Of a DNA stretch of 28,101 bases, positions 7,774 through 15,676 are shown one piece after another (within the stretch, counting starts at the first letter, position 1; each line of letters begins with the position of its first letter). A model generated the notes under the pieces. The model worked only from the letters and a program-made list of their open reading frames with translations. It did no database searches and was not told the DNA's origin. A program made the position numbers and the translations under genes. Origin of the DNA: an uncultured Collinsella sp. (lineage in GTDB: Bacteria > Actinomycetota > Coriobacteriia > Coriobacteriales > Coriobacteriaceae); the NCBI GenBank assembly GCA_900553935.1, contig USFK01000005.1, forward strand, positions 1 through 28,101, in the 5' to 3' direction.

Positions 7774-8730
7774 GTGAACAACTTGCTACGTTTGATTGGA
7801 AGGCGTCTTGTGGCGCTGCCGATCATGGCATTGGGCGTCACCGTCCTGGTGTTCTTCCTTATGTCGTTCTCCAAGACCGACCCCGCCTACACGGCGTTGG
7901 GTGACGGTGCCTCGCCCGAGGCGGTTGCCGAGTACCATGAGAAGTATGGTCTGGACGACCCCTGGCCCGTGCGCTACGTGCGCTATATGGGCGATTTGAT
8001 CCATGGTGACATGGGCACCTATGGTGCTGCTCGCAACTCCGTTGCCAAGCGCATCTCCACGGCCCTGCCCGTCACGATGCAGCTGACCTTCATCGGCCTT
8101 GCCATCGGTGCGGTCGTTTCGTTTTTACTCGGCGTCATCGCGGCACTGTATCGCGACAAATGGCCGGACCAAGTGATCCGCGTCTTTTCCATCGCCGGCT
8201 TGGCAACCCCGTCGTTCTGGCTTGCCGTTCTGTTGATCCTGCTGTTCTCTTCCTACCTTAAGGTGCTTCCGGCATCGGGTGCTCTGCCTCACTTCACCAC
8301 GAATCCGGCTGGCTATCTGGGACGTATGATCATGCCCGCTATCGCCTTGGCATTTCCGCTGACGGGCCAGATGACTCGTATCGTGCGTACCGCCATGGTC
8401 GAGGAGCTCGATAAGGATTATGTCCGTATGGCTCGCGGCGCCGGCGTTCCCGAGAAGGTCGTCGTCGGCATCAACGTTCTTCGCAATGCGCTGATCACCC
8501 CGGTCACCACCCTCGGTCTTAAGATCGGTTACCTCATGGGCGGCGCCGTCGTCATCGAGGTTATCTTCAACCTCCCCGGCATGGGCACCGCGATTCTGCA
8601 GGGCGTTCAGGGCAACGAGGCGAACCTGGTTCAGGGCGTCGTTATCGTCGTTGCTCTTGCCTTCATCATCATCAACATCGTGGTTGACATGCTCTACCTG
8701 CTCATCAACCCGCGCATCAGGACGGTGTAG
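7774..8730 (+). CDS. ABC-transporter permease, DppB/SatB-type
   Basis: A 318-residue inner-membrane permease of the binding-protein-dependent transport family. It opens with the usual LLRLIGRRLVALPIMALGV first helix, followed by a large loop with LGLDDPWPVRY-like spacing. The EAA cytoplasmic loop is MVEELDKDYVRMARGAG, and a final helix precedes NPRIR. The GTG at 7774 is chosen because AAAGGGGAGAG lies just upstream; the TTG at 7741 has no such site. It ends 3 nt before the next gene. It pairs with the permease half of the fused protein downstream to form the channel. Confidence 0.88.
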   Translation: MNNLLRLIGRRLVALPIMALGVTVLVFFLMSFSKTDPAYTALGDGASPEAVAEYHEKYGLDDPWPVRYVRYMGDLIHGDMGTYGAARNSVAKRISTALPVTMQLTFIGLAIGAVVSFLLGVIAALYRDKWPDQVIRVFSIAGLATPSFWLAVLLILLFSSYLKVLPASGALPHFTTNPAGYLGRMIMPAIALAFPLTGQMTRIVRTAMVEELDKDYVRMARGAGVPEKVVVGINVLRNALITPVTTLGLKIGYLMGGAVVIEVIFNLPGMGTAILQGVQGNEANLVQGVVIVVALAFIIINIVVDMLYLLINPRIRTV

Positions 8731-8733
8731 ATT

Positions 8734-10749
8734 ATGGTAAAGATTCGAGAGAAGCAAACCGAGCAGCTCGAGAAGGCTGCCTCCAAGGGGCTCAAGCTCG
8801 GTGGCTGGAAGAAGATGACGCTGTCTTCTAAGATTGCCGCCGTCGTGTTGGTGCTGGTCGCCCTGACTGCGATTCTGGCGCCCCTTCTTGCCCCCTATAG
8901 CCCGGTCGAGATTTTTACGGCTCGCCAGGCTCCCGGCAACGGATTTATCTTCGGTACCGACGATAAGGGTCGCGACATTCTGTCGCGCATGCTCTACGGT
9001 GGTCGTTACTCGCTGATTATCGGCTTTGGCGCCACTGCCATGGCTCTGGTCTGCGGCTCGGTCGTGGGCGCCCTTGCGGCGGTTTCGCGCAAGGCCGTTT
9101 CCGAGACGATCATGCGTATCCTGGACATCATCATGTCCATCCCGGGCATCGCCCTCGCGGCCGTCTTCGTCTCCATCCTGGGCAACTCCGTGCCGTCGAT
9201 CATCTTCGCCATCGGCTTTATGTACACTCCGCAGATTGCCCGTATCGTGCGCGCCAACATCGTGTCCGAGTACGGCGAGGACTATGTCCGCGCGGTCATC
9301 GTTTCCGGCGCCAAGGCTCCGTGGATTTTGATCAAGCATGTTCTGCGTAACTGCATCGCCCCGATCATGGTCTTCACCGTTACCCTGGTCGCCGACGCCA
9401 TCATCTTCGAGGCCTCGCTGACCTTCATCGGCGCTGGTATCCAGGAGCCCACCGCTACCTGGGGCAACATCCTCGCCGACGCCCGCGGCGGCGTGCTCGC
9501 CGGCCGTTGGTGGCAGGCGCTGTTCCCGGGCCTGGCCATCATGATCACCTGCCTGGCGCTCAACATCCTCTCCGAGGGCATTACCGACGCCATGGCCGCT
9601 GCTCCCTCCGCCGCCCTGGATCCGACCGATTCCTCCAAGCGTCGCGAGGCCGACCTGCTGGTCTCCGACCCCGTTCGCGCCTACAAGGAGCAGGCCCAGT
9701 CCCTCTCCGCTCGCCTTGGCGCCCTGCGCGATGTCGAGCTCAAGCGTGACGATCGCCATGTGCCCGACGAGTCTGTCGAACCGATTCTCTCGGTCCGTGA
9801 CTTCTGCATTCAGTTTGAGCATCACGGCGATATCAACGTCGTCGACCATGTCAACTTTGACGTCCGTCCTGGTCAGACCATGGGCCTGGTGGGCGAGTCC
9901 GGTTGCGGTAAGTCCATCACCACGCTGGCCATCATGGGCCTGACCGACGATGACGAGCACCTTTCCGGCGAGGTCCTCTGGGAGGGCCGCGACCTGCTCA
10001 AGATGAGCAAGAAGGAGTGGTTCGGCCTGCGCGGTACCGATATCGCTATGGTCTATCAGGACGCCCTGTCCTCGCTCAACCCCTCCATGCTCATCTCTGC
10101 CCAGATGAAGCAGCTCACCAAGCGCGGCGGCACCCGCAGCGCCGAGGAACTCCTGGAGCTCGTGGGCCTCGACCCCAAGCGTACGCTCGAGAGCTACCCG
10201 CATGAGCTTTCCGGTGGCCAGCGTCAGCGTGTCCTGATCGCTATGGCCCTTACCCGCGACCCCAAGCTGGTCATCTGCGACGAGCCCACGACCGCTCTGG
10301 ACGTTACCGTCCAGAAGCAGGTCATCAAGCTGCTCAACGACCTTCAGGCCAAGCTCGGCTTTGCCATGATCTTCGTCTCGCATGACCTGGCGCTGGTCGC
10401 CGAGGTCGCCCATAACATCACGGTGATGTACGCCGGTCAGGTTATCGAGCAGGCGCCCACCAAGGAGCTGCTCACCAACCCGATCCACGAGTACACCCGC
10501 GGTCTTCTGGGTTCCGTCCTGTCCATCGAGAGCGGTTCGGGCCGCCTGCACCAGGTGCCCGGCGCCGTTCCGAGCCCGCGCGATTTCCCCAAGGGCGATC
10601 GCTTCGCGCCCCGCTCGAGCCATCCGCGTATTGGCCTGGACACCCGTCCGGTCTTCAAGCGCGTGCCCGGCACCGAGCACTTCTATTCCGAGCTCCCCGA
10701 CGAGGTGCTCAAGGCAAATGGTTTGACCCCTCACGCGGAGGTGATGTAG
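8734..10749 (+). CDS. Fused ABC permease (DppC-type) and ATPase (DppD-type), SatC architecture
   Basis: A single 671-residue chain joins two transporter parts. Residues 1 to about 290 are a DppC-type permease, with GTDDKGRDILSRMLYGGRYS and the EAA loop VSEYGEDYVRAVIVSGAKAP. Residues from about 345 are a DppD-type ATPase: Walker A G387-S394 (GESGCGKS), a Q-loop in MVYQDALSSLNP, signature LSGGQRQR from 492, Walker B with D516-E517, and H550. The linker is hydrophilic. The C-terminal HPN-like extension is present, but the cysteines usual there are replaced (PKGDRFAPRSSHP). Such fusions are known in SatABCD and in other actinobacterial dpp-like systems. The reading frame is uninterrupted across the join, and the next gene starts right after the stop. 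Confidence 0.9.
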   Translation: MVKIREKQTEQLEKAASKGLKLGGWKKMTLSSKIAAVVLVLVALTAILAPLLAPYSPVEIFTARQAPGNGFIFGTDDKGRDILSRMLYGGRYSLIIGFGATAMALVCGSVVGALAAVSRKAVSETIMRILDIIMSIPGIALAAVFVSILGNSVPSIIFAIGFMYTPQIARIVRANIVSEYGEDYVRAVIVSGAKAPWILIKHVLRNCIAPIMVFTVTLVADAIIFEASLTFIGAGIQEPTATWGNILADARGGVLAGRWWQALFPGLAIMITCLALNILSEGITDAMAAAPSAALDPTDSSKRREADLLVSDPVRAYKEQAQSLSARLGALRDVELKRDDRHVPDESVEPILSVRDFCIQFEHHGDINVVDHVNFDVRPGQTMGLVGESGCGKSITTLAIMGLTDDDEHLSGEVLWEGRDLLKMSKKEWFGLRGTDIAMVYQDALSSLNPSMLISAQMKQLTKRGGTRSAEELLELVGLDPKRTLESYPHELSGGQRQRVLIAMALTRDPKLVICDEPTTALDVTVQKQVIKLLNDLQAKLGFAMIFVSHDLALVAEVAHNITVMYAGQVIEQAPTKELLTNPIHEYTRGLLGSVLSIESGSGRLHQVPGAVPSPRDFPKGDRFAPRSSHPRIGLDTRPVFKRVPGTEHFYSELPDEVLKANGLTPHAEVM

Positions 10750-11577
10750 ATGAGCGAGACCGCAGTCAACGGCGTCGAGCCGATCATCTTCCTTGATGAC
10801 GTCCACGTCACCTTTAGGACCCGTACCGGCTCGATTCTGCACCCTAACCTGGTTCACGCCGTCCAGGGTGTAACGATTAGGCTCATGCCCGGTCAGACGA
10901 TCGGCATCGTCGGCGAGTCCGGTTGCGGTAAGTCCACCACCGCCAACGTCATGTGCGGCCTGCAGGCCCCCACGAGCGGCAAGGTCTACTTTAAGGGCAA
11001 GGACGTTACCAAGCGTACCGCCGAGGACCGTCGCCACATGGGTCGCGTCATCTCGGTCGTGTTCCAGAACCCGGCCACGGCACTCAACCCCCGCATGGTC
11101 GTTCGCGAGCAACTGCTCGACCCCATGCGCGTCCACAACCTGGGTACCGAGGCCGAGCAGGAGAAGCGCGTCAAGGAGCTCTTGGAGCTCACCGGTCTGC
11201 CCAGCTCCGCCGCCGAGGTTCTTCCCGGCCAGCTTTCGGGCGGCCAGCGCCAGCGCGTCGCAATTGCCCGTGCCCTGTCGCTGAACCCCGATGCCATCAT
11301 CGCCGACGAGCCCACCTCGGCTCTGGACGTTTCGGTCCGCGCGCAGATTCTGAACCTGCTGACCGACCTTAAGAAGGAGCTCGGCCTGGCCATGGTGTTC
11401 ATCAGCCATGACATCCAAACGGTCCGCTATATCTCTGACGACATCATCGTTATGAATGGCGGCAAGATCGTCGAGCAGGGCGAGGCCAAGCAGGTCTTCC
11501 AGCACCCCCAGGACCCCTACACCAAGATGCTGCTCGGCGCTGCGCCGTCGCTGCTGCATCCCAAGCTCGGCGAGTAG
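10750..11577 (+). CDS. ABC-transporter ATPase, DppF/SatD-type
   Basis: A 275-residue cytoplasmic ATPase, the second nucleotide-binding unit of the importer. Motifs: Walker A G55-S62 (GESGCGKS), Q-loop VVFQNPATALNP, signature LSGGQRQR from 162, Walker B with D186-E187, and H220. It ends soon after DPYTKMLLGAAPSLLHPKL, so it lacks the C-terminal extension that makes many DppF/OppF proteins about 320-330 residues long. Its ATG is directly adjacent to the preceding stop, with a near-perfect GGAGGTGATG ribosome site. A strong hairpin follows. Confidence 0.9.
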   Translation: MSETAVNGVEPIIFLDDVHVTFRTRTGSILHPNLVHAVQGVTIRLMPGQTIGIVGESGCGKSTTANVMCGLQAPTSGKVYFKGKDVTKRTAEDRRHMGRVISVVFQNPATALNPRMVVREQLLDPMRVHNLGTEAEQEKRVKELLELTGLPSSAAEVLPGQLSGGQRQRVAIARALSLNPDAIIADEPTSALDVSVRAQILNLLTDLKKELGLAMVFISHDIQTVRYISDDIIVMNGGKIVEQGEAKQVFQHPQDPYTKMLLGAAPSLLHPKLGE

Positions 11578-11593
11578 CCTCGCTTTCCCTCCC

Positions 11594-11621
11594 GTGCGCC
11601 CGGTTCCCTTGCCGGGCGCAC
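11594..11621 (+). terminator. GC-rich hairpin after the ABC genes
   Basis: A perfect 10-bp stem GTGCGCCCGG/CCGGGCGCAC (11594-11603, 11612-11621) has an 8-nt loop. There is no clean T-tract, so read-through into the esterase genes is possible. Confidence 0.55.
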
Positions 11622-11657
11622 CTCCGTTGCGATTTCGAAAGGTTGGGTTCACGAGCC

Positions 11658-12635
11658 ATGCCAAGTGCTCAGGAGCTACAACATCAATTTGGTGAATATC
11701 GAGGCGCCATGCCCCGTCCATCAGATTTCGATCTCTTTTGGAAGGATCGCATGGCCGAGGCCGACGCGGTCAAGATCGACTATGCGGTCGAGGCGGCATC
11801 GATTGCCGATACTGCGACCTGCCAGTTTTTTGACCTCTGGTATACCGGCATGTGCGGCGCCCGCCTGCATGCCAAGTATCTCAAGCCGGTTTCGGACGAG
11901 CCCGTGCCGCTGGTGTTACAGTTCCACGGCTATCCGGGTGCAAGCCGCAGCTGGTTCGAGCAGGCGTCGTTTGCGGGCATGGGCATGGCACTCATCGCCC
12001 TCGACTGCCCCGGCCAAGGAGGTCCCTCCGAGGACATTGGTGGATTTGAGGGCACAACGGTCGCGGGCCATATCGTCGCCGGTATCGACGGTGATCCGGC
12101 CAACCTCTACTATGTCCGCTTGCACCAAGATATTCGCATCCTGTGCCGCATCGTTCGCGAGCTCGAGGGCATCGATCTTGCCCGTGTGTTTGTGAACGGC
12201 GCGTCGCAGGGCGGCGGTTTGGGCATTGCGACCTGTGCACTTAACAGCGAGCTTATCAATCGCGCCGCCATCCTCTATCCCTTCCTGTCGGATTTCCGCC
12301 TGGTCTGGGATTTGGATGCCGACGACATTGCCTACGAGGGCCTGCGCTATTGGTCTCGCTGGTTTGACGAGGACTCGACTCGTATCGACGAAGCCTATGC
12401 CAAGCTGGCGTACTTCGATTCCAAGAACTTTGCCCCTATGGTCAAATGCCCCGTGCTGTTTGGCACCGGCACAGCCGATACCGTCTGTCCGCCAGCGACG
12501 CAGTTTGCGGTCTATAACAACCTGACCTGTGAAAAGCGTCATGAGTTCTTTGAAGGCTTTGGCCACGAGGAGATTCAGGATTTTGACGATCTGATCATTC
12601 CGTTTTTCTGCAAGGGAGGGGAGGCTCATGTCTAA
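11658..12635 (+). CDS. AXE1-family acetyl esterase (possible sialate O-acetylesterase)
   Basis: A 325-residue alpha/beta hydrolase close to the acetyl xylan esterase / cephalosporin C deacetylase family (bacterial members about 320 residues). The conserved PRPSDFDLFW start and LQFHGYPG oxyanion region are present. The catalytic triad is visible: Ser183 in GASQGGG, Asp274 in GTADTVCPP and His303 in GFGHEE. It has no signal peptide, so it acts in the cytoplasm. Its place between a sialate-type importer and nanA suggests that it removes O-acetyl groups from imported sialic acid; pneumococcal nan loci also carry an AXE1-family esterase. Action on xylan or other acetylated sugars cannot be excluded. 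The start at 11658 is chosen from the family alignment; AAAGG lies 15 nt upstream, which is long. Confidence 0.85.
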   Translation: MPSAQELQHQFGEYRGAMPRPSDFDLFWKDRMAEADAVKIDYAVEAASIADTATCQFFDLWYTGMCGARLHAKYLKPVSDEPVPLVLQFHGYPGASRSWFEQASFAGMGMALIALDCPGQGGPSEDIGGFEGTTVAGHIVAGIDGDPANLYYVRLHQDIRILCRIVRELEGIDLARVFVNGASQGGGLGIATCALNSELINRAAILYPFLSDFRLVWDLDADDIAYEGLRYWSRWFDEDSTRIDEAYAKLAYFDSKNFAPMVKCPVLFGTGTADTVCPPATQFAVYNNLTCEKRHEFFEGFGHEEIQDFDDLIIPFFCKGGEAHV

Positions 12636-13479
12636 GTGCGAGAGCAATGTCAATGAGCTGATTGTCTCCGACCTTGTGGGGATTCCCGGAACGGTCTCGT
12701 CAAGGCTCGCTGATTTCCGGGATTGGCGCGGTGATGCTTCTGCGGATGTTTCCGAATTAGAGATAGCCGCTTCGGACCTTGAGGTTTGCGGGCCGAGTAT
12801 TACGGCGATCGATTTCGCCAATCCGTATGCCCGCTACTCCGAGGTTTCCTTTGAGCTTGGTGGCGATGTGGTCCACGCACGTTTGATCGAGCCTGCCGGT
12901 CGCGCCCGAGCATCCGAGCTTGTGCCGCTATGTCTGATGTTTCACGACATCGACCGACCCGTGCGGGGATGGCATCACATGACGAGGTTTGCGGCCATGG
13001 GATATGCCGTGCTTGCGCTGGACGATGAGGCGATTGGATCCAGCGAGCTGCAGCAGGGGATTGCCTCTCCTGCTTTTGTCGAACGCGTTCGTTGGGGCTG
13101 TGCGTTGGCGAAGGTCGCTCGCAGTCTTAACGGCATGGACCCCGACCGCATCTTTGCATGGGGCGAGGGCCTTGGCGGCGGAGTCGCGCTGGCGGTTTCT
13201 GCTCTGGACGAGCGGGGCCTCGCCTGCACGGTGGTTTCCAACCCGCTTCCCGGTGGCCTCGAGGCGTTGTCGTCTCGGGTGCGTGGATCGGTGCTCATGG
13301 GCACATCGCTCATGGATGCCGTGTGCGATCCCAAGGGCCAGTTTGCCGTTTTCAACGGTCTTGAGTGTGACCGGAGGCATATCATCTATGCCAAATACGC
13401 TCATGAGCGCATCAATGCGTTCGAAAACGAAGTCATCGACTTTTTTAACCAAACGTTCTACCCGTGTTCTTTGGCCTAG
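12628..13479 (+). CDS. AXE1-like esterase paralog lacking the catalytic serine (probable pseudoenzyme)
   Basis: A 283-residue alpha/beta-hydrolase relative of the gene before it, overlapping it by 8 nt (ATGTCTAA), with GGGAGGGGAGG upstream; translation is surely coupled. The two align through LCLMFHD, the nucleophile elbow, and the segment from GTSLMDAVCDPKGQFAVFN to the end. At the elbow the active paralog has GASQGGG, while this one has GEGLGGG: Gly181 replaces the serine. An Asp (MDAVCDP) and a His (YAHERI) are kept. The N-terminal cap region is shorter and diverged. The frame is intact with a good ribosome site, so it appears maintained rather than decaying. A partner or regulatory role for the active esterase is a guess. 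Confidence 0.75.
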   Translation: MSKCESNVNELIVSDLVGIPGTVSSRLADFRDWRGDASADVSELEIAASDLEVCGPSITAIDFANPYARYSEVSFELGGDVVHARLIEPAGRARASELVPLCLMFHDIDRPVRGWHHMTRFAAMGYAVLALDDEAIGSSELQQGIASPAFVERVRWGCALAKVARSLNGMDPDRIFAWGEGLGGGVALAVSALDERGLACTVVSNPLPGGLEALSSRVRGSVLMGTSLMDAVCDPKGQFAVFNGLECDRRHIIYAKYAHERINAFENEVIDFFNQTFYPCSLA

Positions 13480-13547
13480 ACGGCCTGGACACTGCCAACA
13501 AGAGTGGGTGGCATAGGGCCGCCCGCCAGACAACTAAGGAGATTCTT

Positions 13548-14468
13548 GTGGCAACTCAGAAATTCACCGGCGTTATCCCTCCCGTCGTTGTTCCCGATAC
13601 CGAAGACCACCAGCTCGACGTTGCCTCCTTTGAGCGCAGCATCAACCGCATGATCGATGCCGGCGTCGATGGCCTGTTCTTCCTGGGCTCTTCGGGCGAG
13701 GTCGTTTTCTCCACCGATGAGCGTCGTCGCCAGATCATCGCCGAGGCCGTTCGTATCGTCGACCACCGCGTGCCCGTCCTGGTCGGCATCATCGATACCG
13801 AGACCGAGCGCATGATCGAGCACGGTAAGGTCGCTCAGGAGCTGGGCGCCGATGCGCTTGTCGCCACCTGCCCGTTCTATGCCCTGCAGGGCATGACCGA
13901 GGTCGAGGAGCACTTCCGCATCCTGCACGAGGAGCTCGACCTGCCCATCTTTGCCTATGACATTCCCGTCTGCGTTCACACCAAGCTCCCCTGGAAGCTC
14001 CTTGCCAAGCTCGGCGCCGAGGGCGTCCTTGCTGGCGTCAAGGATTCCTCGGGTGATGACATCTCGTTCCGCTATCTCGTTCAGGAGAACGAGAAGAACG
14101 GCCATCCGATGAGCATCCTCACCGGTCACGAGGTTGTTGTCGACGGCGCTTACCTCGGTGGCGCCGACGGTTCTGTCCCGGGCCTTGCCAACGTTGAGCC
14201 CGAGGGCTACGTGCGCCAGTGGAAGGCCGCTCAGGCCGGCGACTGGGCTACCGTCAAGGCCGAGCAGGATCGCCTCAATGAGATTTCGCACATCTGGGAC
14301 GTCACCTCGGGCGTCCAGGGCTATGCCGGTGGCGTCGGCGCCTTCAAGACCGCTATGAACCTCATGGGCATCTTCGACAGCCCGACCATGCCGCGCCCGG
14401 TGAAGGCCATGACCGGCGAGAACGTCGAGGCGATTAGGAAGGTCCTTCAGGACAACGGTCTCCTGTAA
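13548..14468 (+). CDS. nanA: DHDPS/NAL-family lyase, probable N-acetylneuraminate lyase
   Basis: A 306-residue TIM-barrel class I aldolase. N-acetylneuraminate lyase splits Neu5Ac into ManNAc and pyruvate through a Schiff base. Visible sites: GSSGE at 47-51 (carboxylate-binding loop), Tyr137 in FAYDIP and the Schiff-base Lys165 in GVKDSSGD; these are the same positions as Tyr137 and Lys165 in E. coli NanA. The GTG at 13548 is set by AAGGAG 6 nt upstream. Similarity begins right after it (KFTGVIPPVVVP). The neighbours nanK and nanE favour NAL over dihydrodipicolinate synthase, but the superfamily is broad and sequence alone does not exclude another keto-acid aldolase. Confidence 0.82.
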   Translation: MATQKFTGVIPPVVVPDTEDHQLDVASFERSINRMIDAGVDGLFFLGSSGEVVFSTDERRRQIIAEAVRIVDHRVPVLVGIIDTETERMIEHGKVAQELGADALVATCPFYALQGMTEVEEHFRILHEELDLPIFAYDIPVCVHTKLPWKLLAKLGAEGVLAGVKDSSGDDISFRYLVQENEKNGHPMSILTGHEVVVDGAYLGGADGSVPGLANVEPEGYVRQWKAAQAGDWATVKAEQDRLNEISHIWDVTSGVQGYAGGVGAFKTAMNLMGIFDSPTMPRPVKAMTGENVEAIRKVLQDNGLL

Positions 14469-14498
14469 AGCTTTCCCAGGCACCCGACCTCGCCGTTC

Positions 14499-14540
14499 AA
14501 CCGTGTGGCCATGACCCATTAGGTCAATGGCCACACGGTT
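14499..14540 (+). terminator. Strong terminator after nanA
   Basis: A 14-bp perfect stem (14499-14512 with 14527-14540, AACCGTGTGGCCAT and ATGGCCACACGGTT) is extended by three more pairs past a bulged A, with a 7-nt loop. The 3' end merges into TTTCTC. It separates nanA from the kinase gene. Confidence 0.75.
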
Positions 14541-14640
14541 TCTCGGCGATCTCGGACACCTGGAAAACCTTTACTGCGCTGTGACGGCTAGCCTGACGGC
14601 GCATTTCCTGTAGTTGTTTTTATCTCCGAAGGAGAGCGAC

Positions 14641-15606
14641 ATGGAGAACAAGTACGTCTGCTCTGTCGATATCGGCGGAACTAAAATTGCGACTGCCATC
14701 ATGGAGTACCCGGCTGACGGTAGTGTGCCCCATCCCGTTTTTGAGGCCGAGGTTCCTACCGAGGCCCAGGAGGGCGGCGAGGCCGTCTTCCAGCGTATCG
14801 AGGCGTCTATCAAGGCCGCTCTTGAGGCGAATCCCGATGTCGAGGTTCTCGGTGTCGGTATCGGTGCCGCAGGCGTCGTCGATCCCAAGACGGGCGCCAT
14901 TGCTTATGCCAATGAGATCATGCCCGGCTGGTCCGGCGTTCAGTTGGGGCCGCGTCTGCGCGAGGACCTTGGTCTTCCCGTTGCCGTTGTGGGCGACGTG
15001 CAGGCTCATGCTCTGGGCGAGGCCCACTGGGGCGTCGGCAAGGGCAAGTTCTCCGTCTTGTGCCTGGGAATCGGTACGGGCATCGGTGGCGCATATGTCG
15101 AGAACGGCCGCGTGATGCAGGGCTTCCATGGTGCTGCCGGTCATATGGGCCACATCGAGTGCTCGGCTGCCGCCGGCATTCCCTGCGCCTGCGGGCGTTC
15201 CGGCCATCTTGAGTCTGTTGCTTCGGGCACCTCGATTGGCCGTATGTACGACGAACGCTTCGGTCGAGTTGACCCCAGCCGTCCTTCGGTCGGTCGCGAC
15301 GTGAACGACCTGTGTCGTGCTGGCGACGCAAAGGCGACCGAGGTCATCCATGACGCCGGCTTTGCGCTGGGCGCCAGCTTGGGCTCGCTCGCTAACATCC
15401 TGGACCCTGAGGTCATCGTGCTTTCGGGCGGCGTGATTCACCAAGGTCCCGATTGGCGTTCGCAGACGTGGAAGGATTCGGTGCACGAGGGCTATGCCAG
15501 CCAGGCGCTCGATCCGCTTCAGGACACGCCGATCCTCATCGGTTCTCTGGAGGGCGATGCTCCGCTCATCGGTGCCGCTGAGCATCTTCTTGCCTCGTTG
15601 AAGTAA
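14641..15606 (+). CDS. nanK: ROK-family sugar kinase, probable N-acetylmannosamine kinase
   Basis: A 321-residue ROK kinase. NanK phosphorylates ManNAc to ManNAc-6-phosphate. The phosphate-binding DIGGTKIATAI opens the protein, GDVQAHALGE carries the catalytic Asp119, and GIGTGIGGA is the second phosphate loop. The ROK zinc motif is present in altered form: H171 region, Cys182, Cys184, then GRSGHLE with His189 where the third cysteine usually stands. The start at 14641 has GAAGGAG 6-7 nt upstream. Sugar specificity is inferred from the position between nanA and nanE; glucokinase or another hexosamine kinase cannot be excluded from sequence alone. Confidence 0.82.
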   Translation: MENKYVCSVDIGGTKIATAIMEYPADGSVPHPVFEAEVPTEAQEGGEAVFQRIEASIKAALEANPDVEVLGVGIGAAGVVDPKTGAIAYANEIMPGWSGVQLGPRLREDLGLPVAVVGDVQAHALGEAHWGVGKGKFSVLCLGIGTGIGGAYVENGRVMQGFHGAAGHMGHIECSAAAGIPCACGRSGHLESVASGTSIGRMYDERFGRVDPSRPSVGRDVNDLCRAGDAKATEVIHDAGFALGASLGSLANILDPEVIVLSGGVIHQGPDWRSQTWKDSVHEGYASQALDPLQDTPILIGSLEGDAPLIGAAEHLLASLK

Positions 15607-15622
15607 ACGTATCTGCTGTAGG

Positions 15623-15653
15623 AGCCTCCCGAGACAGCACGCCTCGGGAGGCT
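15623..15653 (+). terminator. Hairpin between nanK and nanE
   Basis: An 11-bp perfect stem (15623-15633 with 15643-15653) has a 9-nt loop and is followed by GTTCTGAG. It could be a partial terminator or processing site within the nan operon; the nanE start is 24 nt downstream. Confidence 0.6.
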
Positions 15654-15676
15654 GTTCTGAGAAAGGTTGCAGCCTT

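Noticed and set aside
8734..10749. Permease-ATPase fusion as a sequencing error joining two genes
   Set aside because: The frame is continuous, the linker is long and plausible, and the same fusion occurs in SatABCD and other actinobacterial systems. It is treated as real.
8125..11721. An unbroken antisense frame of 1198 codons opposite the ABC transporter genes
   Set aside because: It mirrors four well-supported plus-strand genes in one biased-codon region. Its product is rich in Asp, Gly and His without any recognisable domain, and no ribosome site suits its start. It is a by-product of GC-rich codon use.
13464..13547. A longer start for the nanA protein at 13464
   Set aside because: The extra 28 residues overlap the preceding gene, have no family similarity and no ribosome site; the GTG at 13548 has AAGGAG at ideal spacing and starts where homology starts.
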